Below are positions 25,114-34,500 of a stretch of 58,486 nucleotides of DNA, piece after piece (the first letter of the stretch is position 1; every line of letters begins with the position of its first letter). The notes under the pieces are model-generated. The model saw only the letters and a program-made list of their open reading frames with translations. It did not search any database and was not told the DNA's origin. This stretch comes from Enterobacteriaceae bacterium UBA7338 (lineage in GTDB: Bacteria; Pseudomonadota; Gammaproteobacteria; Enterobacterales; Enterobacteriaceae). The position numbers and the translations under genes are program-made. The DNA lies in assembly GCA_002480085.1 (NCBI GenBank), contig DKPJ01000015.1:1-58486 (forward strand). The letters run 5' to 3'.

Positions 25114-26049
25114 TCAGGTAACCTGCCAATAAAGGGGGGTGCCATAGACCTCGACAAAATAATCAATCACTGCTCTCACCGTTAAAGGCGGATGGCGGGT
25201 GTTAGGATAAATCAGGGCAATATGCTGTGGCCCGGCGTTTATTGTTGGATGATAGCCAGACAATAGCTCAACTAATGTTCCCTGCTGCAAACAGTTACCT
25301 AACAGCCAGTCCGGGAATAAGACGATCCCCATCCCTCCCAGCGCGGCGGCAAGCAGCGTCTCGGCACTGTTTGAGCTTAGGTGGACTGCCACCGGGTAAT
25401 GCACCCACTCACCGTCTGGCTCCTTAAATAGCCAGCGATTAGGTCCAGACGATCCGCTATAGACCAGGCAGCGATGCTGGCTAAGCTCTGCGGGCGTTTG
25501 CGGCATACCCTGTTTTGCCACGTAGCCCGGCGATGCAGCCAGATAGTAGCGCTGGGTCCCTAAAATACGCGCGTGGAAAGAGGAGTCGGTTAGGGTGCCA
25601 ATACGAAAAATCAGATCGGCGGCGTCGCGATGGGGATCGATATAGTCGTCGGTCTGGTTTAGTTCAATCTGTAGCTGCGGGTAGCGCTCTACCAGGCCGC
25701 TGAGCCAGGGGGCGATATGGTGGTGACCAAAAAATACCGGGGCGTTGATGCGTACCAGTCCGGCGGGCATGGCGGCACGGTTCTGCAGCTCCGTCTGCGC
25801 GCTGTGCATGTTTTCCAGCATGGCGCGGGCGTGCACCATAAAGAGATGCCCCGCTTCGGTAGGAAGTACCGCCCGGGTATTGCGGTAGAAGAGCTGCTGC
25901 CCCAGCGTATTCTCCAGCTGGATCACGGTGCGGGAGATCATCGAGGCGGAGACCCCCTCCCGGCGGGCTACTGCCGAAAAGCTCTGTCTATCATAGACGG
26001 CAACAAAAAAGCGCAGCGCGCGCAGGGTAATCGAGCCTGTATCGTTCAT
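25114..26049 (-). CDS. LysR-family transcriptional regulator
   Basis: The 311-residue LysR regulator has an N-terminal helix-turn-helix (ALRFFVAVYDRQSFSAVARR, then EGVSASMISRTVIQLE) and an effector domain with GLVRINAPVFFGHHHIAPWL and GMGIVLFPDWLL. I chose the ATG at 26049 because it fits the family's usual N-terminus; the frame extends 80 codons upstream but that part overlaps the divergent transporter start and looks non-coding. It is divergent from the YdcZ pair across ~100 bp and probably regulates it. The inducer is unknown. Confidence 0.88.
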   Translation of the reverse strand: MNDTGSITLRALRFFVAVYDRQSFSAVARREGVSASMISRTVIQLENTLGQQLFYRNTRAVLPTEAGHLFMVHARAMLENMHSAQTELQNRAAMPAGLVRINAPVFFGHHHIAPWLSGLVERYPQLQIELNQTDDYIDPHRDAADLIFRIGTLTDSSFHARILGTQRYYLAASPGYVAKQGMPQTPAELSQHRCLVYSGSSGPNRWLFKEPDGEWVHYPVAVHLSSNSAETLLAAALGGMGIVLFPDWLLGNCLQQGTLVELLSGYHPTINAGPQHIALIYPNTRHPPLTVRAVIDYFVEVYGTPLYWQVT

Positions 26050-26149
26050 TGATGCAAAACCTGCGAAGGTGTTTCCCGCATTATAGCGTTTTTTAATATT
26101 GCATGTTGCTATAGGCTGCTGCGCTTCTGTTCTTAAGGGATACGTAGTC

Positions 26150-26584
26150 ATGCAATTTTTACTGATATTACTGGTGATCGTCGGCGGCATGGGATTGTCG
26201 GTAGAAGCCGGCATTCTTGGCCCGCTGGGGGGCGAGGTAGGGCACCTCTGGGCCACCTTCAGCATCTTTGGCGTTGGGGCCGCGCTCACCTTCCTGCTGA
26301 TGCTTTTCTTTAGCCCGCGAAATAGTCCATCCTTTTTCAGCCAGCCCGGCTGGCAGCTGCTCGGCGGCGTGCTGGGTCCGGCTTACGTGGTGATCCTGAC
26401 CCTGGCCGCGCCGATTGTCGGGGTAGCGATGTGTATGATCGGCATTCTCGCGGGGCAGGTGTTTAAGAGCCTAGTGATCGATCACTTTGGACTGTTTGGT
26501 ATCGGGCGCAGACAAATTGATGCAAAGCGCCTGTGGGCACTGGTTTTCATCATCGCCGCGCTGGCGCTGGTAGCAAAAGGATAA
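26150..26584 (+). CDS. Half-size DMT transporter, YdcZ/DUF606 family (first of a pair)
   Basis: The 144-residue protein has about five membrane segments (MQFLLILLVIVGGMGLSVEA, then ATFSIFGVGAALTFLLMLFF, and so on). It belongs to the DUF606/YdcZ family of half-size drug/metabolite transporters that usually work in pairs. I chose ATG 26150 because AAGGGA precedes it and the first membrane segment starts there. It lies 6 nt before a second family member, consistent with a heterodimer. The divergent LysR gene is the likely regulator; the substrate is unknown. Confidence 0.85.
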   Translation: MQFLLILLVIVGGMGLSVEAGILGPLGGEVGHLWATFSIFGVGAALTFLLMLFFSPRNSPSFFSQPGWQLLGGVLGPAYVVILTLAAPIVGVAMCMIGILAGQVFKSLVIDHFGLFGIGRRQIDAKRLWALVFIIAALALVAKG

Positions 26585-26590
26585 CGAACA

Positions 26591-27046
26591 ATGATTCTGC
26601 TGATGATTATTCTCTCCGTGGTGGGCGGGGCGCTGCTGAGCGTGCAGGCGGCGATCAACGGCCAGCTGGGCAGCAAGGTGGGCGTGTTTCGCAGCGCGTT
26701 TCTGACCTTCTCCGTTGGGGCGCTGATTACCGCGCTGCTGATCTTCTTCTTTGAGACAAAGCATGCGGTCACTCTGCTGGAGGTGCCGAAGTGGCAGCTG
26801 CTGGGCGCGCTGCTGGGCGTGCCCTATATCGTGATTATGGTGCTGGCGGTGCAGCGTATCGGCACGGCGGTAGCGACCGTTGCGGTGATTTTCGGCCAGC
26901 TGGCAATGAGCATGCTGATCGATAACTTTGGCTGGCTGCATAACGAGGCGATCCCCTTCTCCGCTACCCGCCTGGGGGCGGTAGTCTGCCTCGGCATTGC
27001 CCTCTGGTTCATCTACTCCGGCAGTAAAAGCCGCGCGGCAGAGTAG
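26591..27046 (+). CDS. Half-size DMT transporter, YdcZ/DUF606 family (second of a pair)
   Basis: The 151-residue membrane protein is homologous to the upstream gene. It opens IILSVVGGALLSVQAAINGQ then LGSKVG, which is the better-conserved family N-terminus, and has about five membrane segments ending at LGIALWFIYSG. Together the two halves would make a ten-segment transporter. The 306-bp stretch after it contains no gene; it holds a nitrogen-type promoter and the guanidine riboswitch of the next operon. Confidence 0.88.
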   Translation: MILLMIILSVVGGALLSVQAAINGQLGSKVGVFRSAFLTFSVGALITALLIFFFETKHAVTLLEVPKWQLLGALLGVPYIVIMVLAVQRIGTAVATVAVIFGQLAMSMLIDNFGWLHNEAIPFSATRLGAVVCLGIALWFIYSGSKSRAAE

Positions 27047-27052
27047 GGCGTT

Positions 27053-27069
27053 GCACCATTAACTCGCAC
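27053..27069 (+). promoter_or_regulatory. Weak NtrC-like site upstream of the guanidine operon
   Basis: TGCACC-ATTAA-CTCGCA has one perfect NtrC half-site and a poor second half (GCA only), about 70 bp before the -24/-12 promoter. It is a plausible activator site but the palindrome is weak. Confidence 0.35.
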
Positions 27070-27095
27070 TGCCCGCTTTTGGGGCGCACTTTTCG

Positions 27096-27117
27096 CCTGC
27101 TGCGTTCGCAGCAGGCA
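27096..27117. repeat. 8-bp inverted repeat upstream of the guanidine-operon promoter
   Basis: GCCTGCTG and CAGCAGGC flank CGTTCG, between the NtrC-like site and the -24/-12 promoter. No T run follows. It could be an operator or a weak terminator of the YdcZ pair. Confidence 0.4.
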
Positions 27118-27139
27118 CCGTTTGCGGGCGTTAACGCCT

Positions 27140-27155
27140 GGCATAGCTTTTGCAA
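27140..27155 (+). promoter_or_regulatory. Sigma-54 promoter of the guanidine operon
   Basis: TGGCATAGCTTTTGCA matches the -24/-12 consensus TGGCAC-N5-TTGCA with one mismatch and exact 10-nt GG-GC spacing. The predicted start near 27167 leaves the whole riboswitch inside the leader. Nitrogen control through NtrC is the expected activator. Confidence 0.8.
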
Positions 27156-27199
27156 CCTTCTATTCAGAAGGCAGCGCAACACAACTTATCTGTAAAAAA

Positions 27200-27297
27200 T
27201 AGCTGGCTAGGGTTCCGGTTCATCGCTGATGAATGCTGGTCCGAGAGCTGGCGACCTCTCTGAGGTTACACGGCGGGACAAAAGCCCGGGAGACAGC
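27200..27297 (+). ncRNA. Guanidine-I (ykkC) riboswitch
   Basis: The leader contains the conserved blocks of the ykkC-class aptamer in order: CTAGGGTTCCG (27207-27217), GCTGGTCCGAGAG (27235-27247), and ACACGGCGGGACAAAAGCCC (27268-27287) followed by GGGAGA. This class binds free guanidine and switches genes on. The operon downstream encodes an importer, DUF1989 proteins and a urea/guanidine carboxylase, which fits guanidine as ligand. The ATG of the binding protein is 56 nt after the aptamer. Confidence 0.95.
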
Positions 27298-27331
27298 AGC
27301 ACCAGAGGGTGTCGCGCTGCTCCCTGTTTTT
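27288..27331 (+). terminator. Expression-platform terminator of the guanidine riboswitch
   Basis: GCAGC (27296-27300) can pair with GCTGC (27316-27320) and GGGA (27288-27291) with TCCC (27321-27324), before TTTTT at 27327-27331. The 5' arm uses the 3' end of the aptamer, so guanidine binding should prevent the terminator and allow read-through. Confidence 0.65.
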
Positions 27332-27352
27332 GTGCCAACCCGAGGTCAGATA

Positions 27353-28411
27353 ATGAAAAAACGTTCCTTTCTCCGCACGCTTGCTCTGTCGCTGGCCCTG
27401 CTCACCAGCGTTCCCTCATTCGCGGCGGCTAAAAAAGAGTTTAACGTCTGCTGGACCATCTACGCGGGCTGGATGCCGTGGGGCACCATCAGCAGCGAGA
27501 AGATCATCGACAAGTGGGCGGATAAGTACGGCATCAAAATCAACGTCGTCCAGCTCAATGACTATATCGAATCCATTAACCAGTACACCGCAGGCCAGTT
27601 CGACGGCTGCACCATGACCAACATGGATGCGCTGACCATTCCGGCCGCGGGCGGCGTCGATACCACGGCGCTGATCCTCGGCAGCTACTCCGAAGGCAAC
27701 GATGGCGTGGTGCTTAAGGGCGAAGGCAAAAAGCTCGCCGACCTGAAAGGGATGAAAATCTATCTGCCGGAGCTGTCTGTCTCCCACTATCTGCTGGTGC
27801 GCGGCCTGGAAAAAGCGGGGCTGCAGGAGCGTGACGTGACGGTGGTCAACACCTCCGATGCCGACATCGTCTCCGCGTTTGCCACCGATGACGTCCAGGC
27901 GGCGGTGGCGTGGAACCCGCAGCTCTCCACCATTAAAGCCACGCCGAAAACCACCCAAGTCTTTAGCTCTACCGCAGTGCCGGGGGAGCTGATCGACATG
28001 ATGGTGGTCAATACCGAGACGCTGAAGGATAACCCGGCGCTGGGCAAGGCGTTGACCGGAGCATGGTACGAGATGATGGGCCTGATGAAAGCCCAGGATG
28101 CGAAGGCGCTGAATGCAATGGCGGCAGCCTCCGGCACCGATCTGGCCGGTTACCAGGCGCAGCTGAAAACCACCCATCTCTTCTATACCCCGGCGGATAA
28201 CCTTGCTTTTGCTACCTCGGGCGATCTGCCGAAAACCATGCAGCGCGTGGCGCAGTTCTCCTTTGATAAGGGGCTGCTGGGTGATGGGGCGCAGAGCGCA
28301 GACTTCATCGGCATGGCTTTCCCCGGCAACGTCACCCAGGGCGATGCGGGTAACGTCAAGCTGCGCTTTGACGACAGCTTCGTGAAGCTGGCCGCCGACG
28401 GCAAACTTTAA
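27353..28411 (+). CDS. Guanidine/urea-operon ABC transporter binding protein
   Basis: The 352-residue periplasmic binding protein has a signal peptide (MKKRSFLRTLALSLALLTSV, then PSFAAA). The mature part, EFNVCWTIYAGWMPWGTISS, is characteristic of the nitrate/taurine-like binding proteins found beside urea carboxylases. I chose ATG 27353 for the GAGG ahead of it and the signal peptide; the frame continues 40 codons upstream only because the riboswitch is open. The riboswitch and carboxylase suggest guanidine or a guanidine compound as substrate, which is inference. Confidence 0.9.
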   Translation: MKKRSFLRTLALSLALLTSVPSFAAAKKEFNVCWTIYAGWMPWGTISSEKIIDKWADKYGIKINVVQLNDYIESINQYTAGQFDGCTMTNMDALTIPAAGGVDTTALILGSYSEGNDGVVLKGEGKKLADLKGMKIYLPELSVSHYLLVRGLEKAGLQERDVTVVNTSDADIVSAFATDDVQAAVAWNPQLSTIKATPKTTQVFSSTAVPGELIDMMVVNTETLKDNPALGKALTGAWYEMMGLMKAQDAKALNAMAAASGTDLAGYQAQLKTTHLFYTPADNLAFATSGDLPKTMQRVAQFSFDKGLLGDGAQSADFIGMAFPGNVTQGDAGNVKLRFDDSFVKLAADGKL

Positions 28412-28429
28412 GACTAACGGAGCCTGTGC

Positions 28430-29245
28430 ATGCGACAAATTAACCGCCACCCACAGCCTGGTATGCGCCTTATGCTGGTGCTGCTGCCGTTTGTCCTGTT
28501 GCTGGCGGCCTACTTTCTTGGCTCCGCGGTGCGCCTTGAGGCTAACCCGCACGACAAGCTGCTGCCGGGCCTTGACGGTATGCTGGCCGCCATCGACCGG
28601 ATGGCCTTTACCCCGGACAGGCGCAGCGGCGACTACCTCTTCTGGCTGGATACCCTGGTGAGCCTGGGGCGCCTGCTTACCGGGCTGGTTATCGCCTCGC
28701 TGATTGGCCTGTGCATCGGCATTACCGCTGGCGTCTTCCCGATGTGGCGGGCCTCGCTGTCGCCGCTGATGACCGTGCTGTCGATGATCCCGCCCCTGGC
28801 GATCCTGCCGGTGCTGTTCATCGTCTTCGGCCTCGACGAGCTGTCAAAGATCGTGCTGATCGTTATCGGCATCACGCCGATGCTGGCCCGCGATCTCGAA
28901 CACCGGGCGCGGGAGATCCCACCGGAGATCCTCATCAAGGCCCAGACGCTGGGGGCCAGCAGCTGGACCCTGGTATTGCGCGTTGTGCTGCCGCAGCTGC
29001 TCTCGCGCCTGCTTACCTCCCTGCGGCTGCTGCTCGGATCCGCGTGGCTGTTCCTGATCTCCGCCGAGGCGATCTCCTCCACCGCCGGGCTGGGCTACCG
29101 CATCTTTCTGGTCCGCCGCTACATGGCGATGGACGTCATCATTCCGTACGTCGTCTGGATCACCCTGCTGGCCTGGCTGATGGATCTGGCGCTGCGGGCG
29201 CTGCACAAAACCTGTTTTCCCTGGGCGGAAGGAGGGAAGGCATGA
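28430..29245 (+). CDS. ABC transporter permease of the guanidine operon
   Basis: The 271-residue inner-membrane protein has about six membrane segments and the permease EAA-like loop EILIKAQTLGASSWTLVLRV (~163-182), then VLPQLLSRLLTSLRLLLGSA. It belongs to the SsuC/TauC (BPD_transp_1) type. It overlaps the ATPase gene by 4 nt (ATGA). It would form the importer with the binding protein at 27353 and the ATPase. Confidence 0.9.
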   Translation: MRQINRHPQPGMRLMLVLLPFVLLLAAYFLGSAVRLEANPHDKLLPGLDGMLAAIDRMAFTPDRRSGDYLFWLDTLVSLGRLLTGLVIASLIGLCIGITAGVFPMWRASLSPLMTVLSMIPPLAILPVLFIVFGLDELSKIVLIVIGITPMLARDLEHRAREIPPEILIKAQTLGASSWTLVLRVVLPQLLSRLLTSLRLLLGSAWLFLISAEAISSTAGLGYRIFLVRRYMAMDVIIPYVVWITLLAWLMDLALRALHKTCFPWAEGGKA

Positions 29246-30018
29246 GCTTTATCGAGATTAACAACATCTGGCAAGAGTATGGCAACCACGTGGTGCTGGA
29301 GCGGGTCAACCTGCAAATCCAGCAGGGGGAGTTTTGCTCGATGGTCGGCGCGTCCGGCTGCGGCAAATCGACCTTCCTGCGCCTGCTGCTGGGCCAGGAG
29401 CGGCCCACCCGGGGCAGCATTACCCTCGACGGCCAGCCGCTGGCGGCGGAGCCGGATCGCAGCCGTGGCGTCGTGTTTCAGCGCTACTCGGTGTTTCCGC
29501 ACCTCAACGTGCTGGATAACGTTGCCATTGGCCTCGAACTCCCCGCGAGTCCGCTGCTGGGTCGCCTGTTCGGCAAGCGTAAGAAAGCAGCCCGCGAGCA
29601 GGCGGCAGAGATGCTGGAGAAGGTCGGCCTTGGCCACGCCCTGACGAAATATCCGGCCCAGCTCTCGGGCGGGATGCAGCAGCGGTTAGCCATCGCCCAG
29701 GCCTTTATCATGCAGCCGCGGGTGCTGCTGCTGGATGAGCCGTTTGGCGCGCTCGATCCGGGCATCCGTAAGGATATGCATGCTCTGCTGCTCCAGCTGT
29801 GGAGCGAAACCCGGATGACCGTCTTTATGGTCACCCACGATCTCTCCGAGGGGTTCAACCTCGGCACGCGCCTGCTGGTGTTCGACAAGGTGCGCATCGA
29901 CCCCCATGAGCCGAACGCTTACGGGGCGCGCATCACCTATGACATCCCGCTGAACGAGGCGCGCATGGTGGAGGTGATGACCCCGCCGCCCGCTAACGTC
30001 ATTTCTTTAAGGAGCTAA
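29242..30018 (+). CDS. ABC transporter ATP-binding protein of the guanidine operon
   Basis: The 258-residue ATPase has Walker A GASGCGKST (~39-47), Q-loop VVFQRYSVFPH, signature LSGGMQQRLAIAQAF (~142-156), Walker B VLLLDEPFGALDPGI and an H-loop in MVTHDLSEG. It is of the SsuB/TauB nitrate-taurine class. I chose ATG 29242 for its overlap with the permease stop and the preceding GGAGGGAAGG. The frame is open far upstream but that part is a shadow of the permease gene. Confidence 0.93.
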   Translation: MSFIEINNIWQEYGNHVVLERVNLQIQQGEFCSMVGASGCGKSTFLRLLLGQERPTRGSITLDGQPLAAEPDRSRGVVFQRYSVFPHLNVLDNVAIGLELPASPLLGRLFGKRKKAAREQAAEMLEKVGLGHALTKYPAQLSGGMQQRLAIAQAFIMQPRVLLLDEPFGALDPGIRKDMHALLLQLWSETRMTVFMVTHDLSEGFNLGTRLLVFDKVRIDPHEPNAYGARITYDIPLNEARMVEVMTPPPANVISLRS

Positions 30019-30021
30019 CCG

Positions 30022-30750
30022 ATGACGCAATCCCTGCATACATCCACCGCCATTCGTGAGGAGACCGTCCCCGGCGGCGGCCACGCCTCGTTTATTCTCA
30101 AGCGCGGGCAGATCCTGCGCCTGACCGACACCGAGGGCGGGGCGAACGTCAGCATGATGATGCTCAACGCCCACGAGAAGAGCGAGCGCCTGAACCTGCC
30201 GGATACCCTCAAGGGCCAGCACACTGCCAGGCTCACCGCCGGGCACTGCTTCTACTCTGACATGGGCCGCGTGCTGGCGGGCATCGTGGCGGATACCTGC
30301 GGCTGGCACGATCCCTTTGGCGGCGTACTCAACGCAGAGGAGACCGCCGGGAAGTATGGCCAGGGACGCTATCAGGAGCTGCGCAACGGCTTCTACCGTA
30401 ACGGCATGGATAACCTGCTGGTGGAGATGGGGAAATGGGATCTAGACCTCGAAGATCTGCTGATGGTGGTCAATTTCTTCAGCAAGGTCAGCGTTGACGA
30501 GCAGGGGGCGTTTACCTTTCACAGCGGCTTTTCAAAACCGGGCAGCTTTGTCGAGCTGTATGCCCCGATGGACACCCTGGTGGTATTGACCGCGCTGCCG
30601 CACCCGATGGATCCGCAGCCCGAGTATGCTCCGCGCCCGGTACAGCTGAGCTGGTTCGAGGCCAGTGACAACGAGGCCGCCGTTAACGCCCTGCTGACCC
30701 GTCCTGAGAACGGTCGCGCATTCACTAACACCCAGCTGTTTGCCCTGTAA
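30022..30750 (+). CDS. Urea-carboxylase-associated DUF1989 protein, probable carboxyguanidine deiminase subunit
   Basis: The 242-residue DUF1989 protein contains VPGGGHASFILKRGQILRLT (~15-34), ANVSMMMLNAHEKSERLN, MGRVLAGIVADTCGWHDPFG and FFSKVSVDEQGAFTF. In guanidine-carboxylase operons, two such proteins (CgdA and CgdB) convert carboxyguanidine to allophanate and ammonia. The pairing with the next gene and the riboswitch support that role. I cannot say which of CgdA or CgdB this is. It starts 3 nt after the ATPase stop. Confidence 0.87.
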   Translation: MTQSLHTSTAIREETVPGGGHASFILKRGQILRLTDTEGGANVSMMMLNAHEKSERLNLPDTLKGQHTARLTAGHCFYSDMGRVLAGIVADTCGWHDPFGGVLNAEETAGKYGQGRYQELRNGFYRNGMDNLLVEMGKWDLDLEDLLMVVNFFSKVSVDEQGAFTFHSGFSKPGSFVELYAPMDTLVVLTALPHPMDPQPEYAPRPVQLSWFEASDNEAAVNALLTRPENGRAFTNTQLFAL

Positions 30751-30761
30751 GGAGCCGAAAA

Positions 30762-31397
30762 ATGTCTCTTGTTGAAAGCCAAAAACATCCGGCAGAGGCG
30801 GTGTTCCGCCATACGATTCCGGCGGGTGAACACTACCTGTTTGAAGTGAAGAAGGGGCAGACCCTGCGCCTGCACGATCTCGAAGGCAACCAGGCCATCG
30901 ATACCCTGTTCTATAACGCCGATAACCCACGCGAACGCTACGATCCCCAGCGCACCCTGCGCCGCCAGAACAACGCCTACCTCACCACCGGGAGCGTGCT
31001 CTGGTCCGGGCTGGGCAATCCGCTGCTGACCATCGTCGCCGATACCTGTGGCCGCCACGACACCCTCGGCGGAGCCTGCGCCCAGGAGAGCAACACCGTG
31101 CGCTACTCGCTCGACAAGCGCTACATGCACAGCTGCCGGGATAACTTTCTCTGCGCCTGCCTGCACGATGGCCGCTTGCACAAGCGCGACATTGGGGCGA
31201 ATATCAACTTCTTTATGAACGTACCGGTAACGCCGGAGGGCGGGCTGACCTTTGAGGACGGCATCTCCGCTGCGGGTAAGTACGTTGAGCTGCGCGCCGA
31301 GTGCAACGTCATTGTGCTGATCTCCAACTGCCCGCAGCTTAACAACCCCTGCAACGGCTGGAACCCGACCCCTGCGGAGGTGCTGGTATGGAACTGA
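30762..31397 (+). CDS. Second urea-carboxylase-associated DUF1989 protein, probable carboxyguanidine deiminase subunit
   Basis: The 211-residue protein is a paralogue of the upstream gene: AGEHYLFEVKKGQTLRLHDL (~22-41), EGNQAIDTLFYNADNPRERY, GSVLWSGLGNPLLTIVADTC, and NINFFMNVPVTPEGGLTFED. It should form the heteromeric deiminase with its partner. It lies 11 nt after that gene behind AAGGAG, and its stop lies inside a small ORF that starts at 31388. Confidence 0.87.
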   Translation: MSLVESQKHPAEAVFRHTIPAGEHYLFEVKKGQTLRLHDLEGNQAIDTLFYNADNPRERYDPQRTLRRQNNAYLTTGSVLWSGLGNPLLTIVADTCGRHDTLGGACAQESNTVRYSLDKRYMHSCRDNFLCACLHDGRLHKRDIGANINFFMNVPVTPEGGLTFEDGISAAGKYVELRAECNVIVLISNCPQLNNPCNGWNPTPAEVLVWN

Positions 31398-31477
31398 GCC
31401 GCCTGCGCCTCGCTATCTACCGCCTGTTTGCGGTGCGCGCCAACCGCCTGACGCTGGACAATAAGCCGCAGCAGTAA
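31388..31477 (+). CDS. Possible 29-residue translationally coupled peptide
   Basis: An ATG overlaps the last 10 nt of the second DUF1989 gene and opens MELSRLRLAIYRLFAVRANR then LTLDNKPQQ, ending TAA at 31475-31477. It is basic and amphipathic. The overlap with the upstream stop is typical of coupled operon genes, but a frame this short is easily open by chance. No known family is recognised. Confidence 0.35.
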   Translation: MELSRLRLAIYRLFAVRANRLTLDNKPQQ

Positions 31478-31553
31478 CAGCCTTTTCCCCCTGGACGACC
31501 AGGCGGCGAGATTATTCCCGGCGGGACGACCCGCCACGGTTCGGGTCTGGATC

Positions 31554-34500
31554 ATGTTTACAAAATTACTTATCGCTAACCGGGGTGCCATTGCCTGCCG
31601 TATTCTGCGCACCCTGCGGGAAATGAACGTCAAAGGGGTTGCTGTCTGGTCAGAATCCGACGCCAGCAGCCTGCATATTCGTGAAGCCGACGAGGCGATT
31701 AGCCTGGGCGAAGGCCCGGCGGCGCAAACCTACCTGCAGGTGGATAAGATCCTCGCCGCCGCCCGGGAGAGCGGGGCGCAGGCCATCCACCCCGGTTACG
31801 GCTTCCTGTCGGAAAACGCCGCTTTCGCCGAGGAGTGCGAGGCCGCCGGGATCGCCTTTGTTGGTCCTACCCCTGAGCAGCTGCGGATCTTCGGCCTGAA
31901 GCATACCGCCCGTGCGCTGGCGAAGAGCCACGGCGTGCCGCTGCTGGAGGGCACCGAGCTGCTGGCCGACGTCGCCGAGGCGCTGGACGCGGCACAGAGC
32001 GTCGGTTACCCGGTGATGCTCAAGAGCACGGCGGGCGGCGGCGGCATCGGGATGCGCGTCTGCTACAGCCCGGCGGAGCTGGCAGAGTCCTTCGATGCGG
32101 TGCAGCGGCTGGGCAAGAACAACTTCAGCGACGCGGGCGTCTTTATCGAAAAGTACATTGAGCGCGCCCGTCATCTGGAGGTGCAGATCTTTGGCGATGG
32201 CGCAGGGGAGGTGATCGCCCTCGGCGTGCGCGACTGCTCGGTGCAGCGGCGCAACCAGAAGGTGCTGGAGGAGACCCCTGCCACGGCGCTGCCTGCGGGG
32301 ATGGCCGAGGCGCTCTGCCAGGCGGCCATCGAGCTGGGCAAGGCGGTGAGCTACCGCAGCGCCGGGACCGTAGAATTTGTCTACGACAGCAGCGCGCAGC
32401 AGTTCTATTTCCTTGAGGTCAACACCCGGTTACAGGTGGAGCATGGCATCACCGAGCAGGTGTGGGGCGTGGATCTGGTCCAGATGATGATCGCCCTGGC
32501 CGCGGGCGATCTGCCGCCGCTGGCAGAGATCGCTGCGGGCTTAAGCCCGCACGGCCATGCGATCCAGGCCCGCGTCTACGCCGAGGATCCGGGCCGTGAG
32601 TTCCAGCCCTCGCCGGGCCTGCTCACCAACGTGAGCTTCCCGGAGCAGGATCGCACCACGCTGCGGATCGACAGCTGGGTAGAGTCCGGCTGTGAGGTGC
32701 CGCCGTTCTTCGATCCGCTGCTGGCCAAGATCATTACCTACGCAGACACCCGCGACGAGGCGATCGATCGGCTGGATCGCGCCCTGCAGGAGACGCGCCT
32801 CTACGGCGTGGAGACCAACCGCCAGTACCTGCGGCAGATTTTGCGCGATGCTCCCTTTGCCAGCGGCCAGCCGTGGACCCGCTGTCTGGAAAACCTGAGC
32901 TACCAGGCGGCGACGCTGGAGGTCATCAGCGCCGGGACGCAGACCACGGTACAGGACTATCCGGGACGGCAGGGCTACTGGGCGGTAGGCGTGCCGCCAT
33001 CCGGGCCGATGGACGATCGCGCCCTGCGCCTTGGCAACCGCCTGCTGGGCAACGCCGACGACGCGGCGGGGCTGGAGATCACCGTCAGCGGCCCGACCCT
33101 GAAATTCAATACCGATGCGGTGGCGGTCGTCACCGGCGCAGCGATAAGCGTCGAACTGGACGGCCAGCCGCAGGCAATGAACCAAACTTTCTTCATTCAT
33201 GCTGGCACCATGCTAACCCTGGGAGATACCCTTGGGGCGGGCGTACGCAGCTACCTCTGCCTGCGCGGCGGCCTCGACGTACCGGACTATCTGGGCAGCA
33301 AGAGCACCTTCACCCTCGGCCAGTTTGGCGGCCACGCCGGGCGCGCCCTGCGTACCGGCGACGTGCTGCACCTTACGCCGTTAACCGACGCGAGCTGCGG
33401 TGCGGCTCTGCCTGCGGCGCTGCACACGAGCCTTGAGGCGGTACGCGAGCTGCGGGTGATCTACGGCCCGCACGGCGCGCCGGAGTACTTTACGCCGGAG
33501 TGGATCCCGACCTTTTTTGCTACCGAGTGGGAGGTGCACTTCAACTCCAGCCGCACCGGCGTACGCCTGATTGGCCCGAAACCGGAGTGGGCGCGGGACA
33601 GCGGCGGCGAGGCGGGTCTGCATCCCTCTAACATTCATGACAACCCCTACGCCATCGGCGCGGTGGACTTTACCGGCGACATGCCGGTGATCCTGGGTCC
33701 GGACGGCCCGAGCCTCGGCGGCTTCGTCTGCCCGGTGACGGTGATCGAGGCGGATCTCTGGCAGCTCGGCCAGCTTAACGCCGGGGATCGGGTGCGCTTC
33801 GTGCCGGTGGATATCGACACCGCCCGACTGCTGGCGCAGGGGCGTAGTCAGGAGCTGGCGAGCCTGCAACCGGTGGCGATTAACTGGCATACGCAGCCGC
33901 TCACCACTCCGGTGGTGATGGAGACCGGGACGGCGGACAAGCGTCTGGTGGCGCGCCTCTCCGGCGATACCCATCTGCTGCTGGAGATTGGCGATGCCGA
34001 GCTGGATCTGGTTCTACGCTTTCGCGGTCACGCCCTGATGCAGGCTCTGGAGGCGCTGGCGCTTGATGGGGTAGTTGACCTGACGCCGGGTATCCGCTCA
34101 CTACAGGTCCACTATCAGCCGGAGGCGTTAGCACTTTCGCGTCTGCTGGAGATCGTGCGCGGCGTGTGGCAGTCGGTATGCCAGCAGGAGGATCTGCAGG
34201 TGCCGTCGCGGGTGGTCTGGCTACCGCTGTCGTGGGACGATCCGGCATGCCAGAAAGCCATCGACAAGTACATGACCACCGTGCGGCGGGATGCCCCCTG
34301 GTGTCCGAGCAACCTGGAGTTTATCCGCCGCATCAACGATCTCGGCAATATCGACGAGGTCTACCGCACGGTGTTCGACGCCAGCTATCTGGTAATGGGC
34401 CTGGGGGATGTCTATCTTGGCGCGCCGGTAGCGACCCCGCTCGATCCGCGTCATCGGTTAGTGACCACCAAATATAACCCGGCGCGCACCTGGACGGCAG

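Noticed and set aside
26047..26289. N-terminal extension of the LysR protein at 25114-26049
   Set aside because: The extra 80 codons run into the start of the divergent transporter gene and do not resemble any LysR N-terminus.
27096..27117. Intrinsic terminator of the YdcZ pair
   Set aside because: The stem is good but no T run follows, so it is listed only as an inverted repeat.
27233..27352. Upstream extension of the guanidine binding protein frame
   Set aside because: It translates the riboswitch and lacks a signal peptide at its start; the signal peptide begins at 27353.
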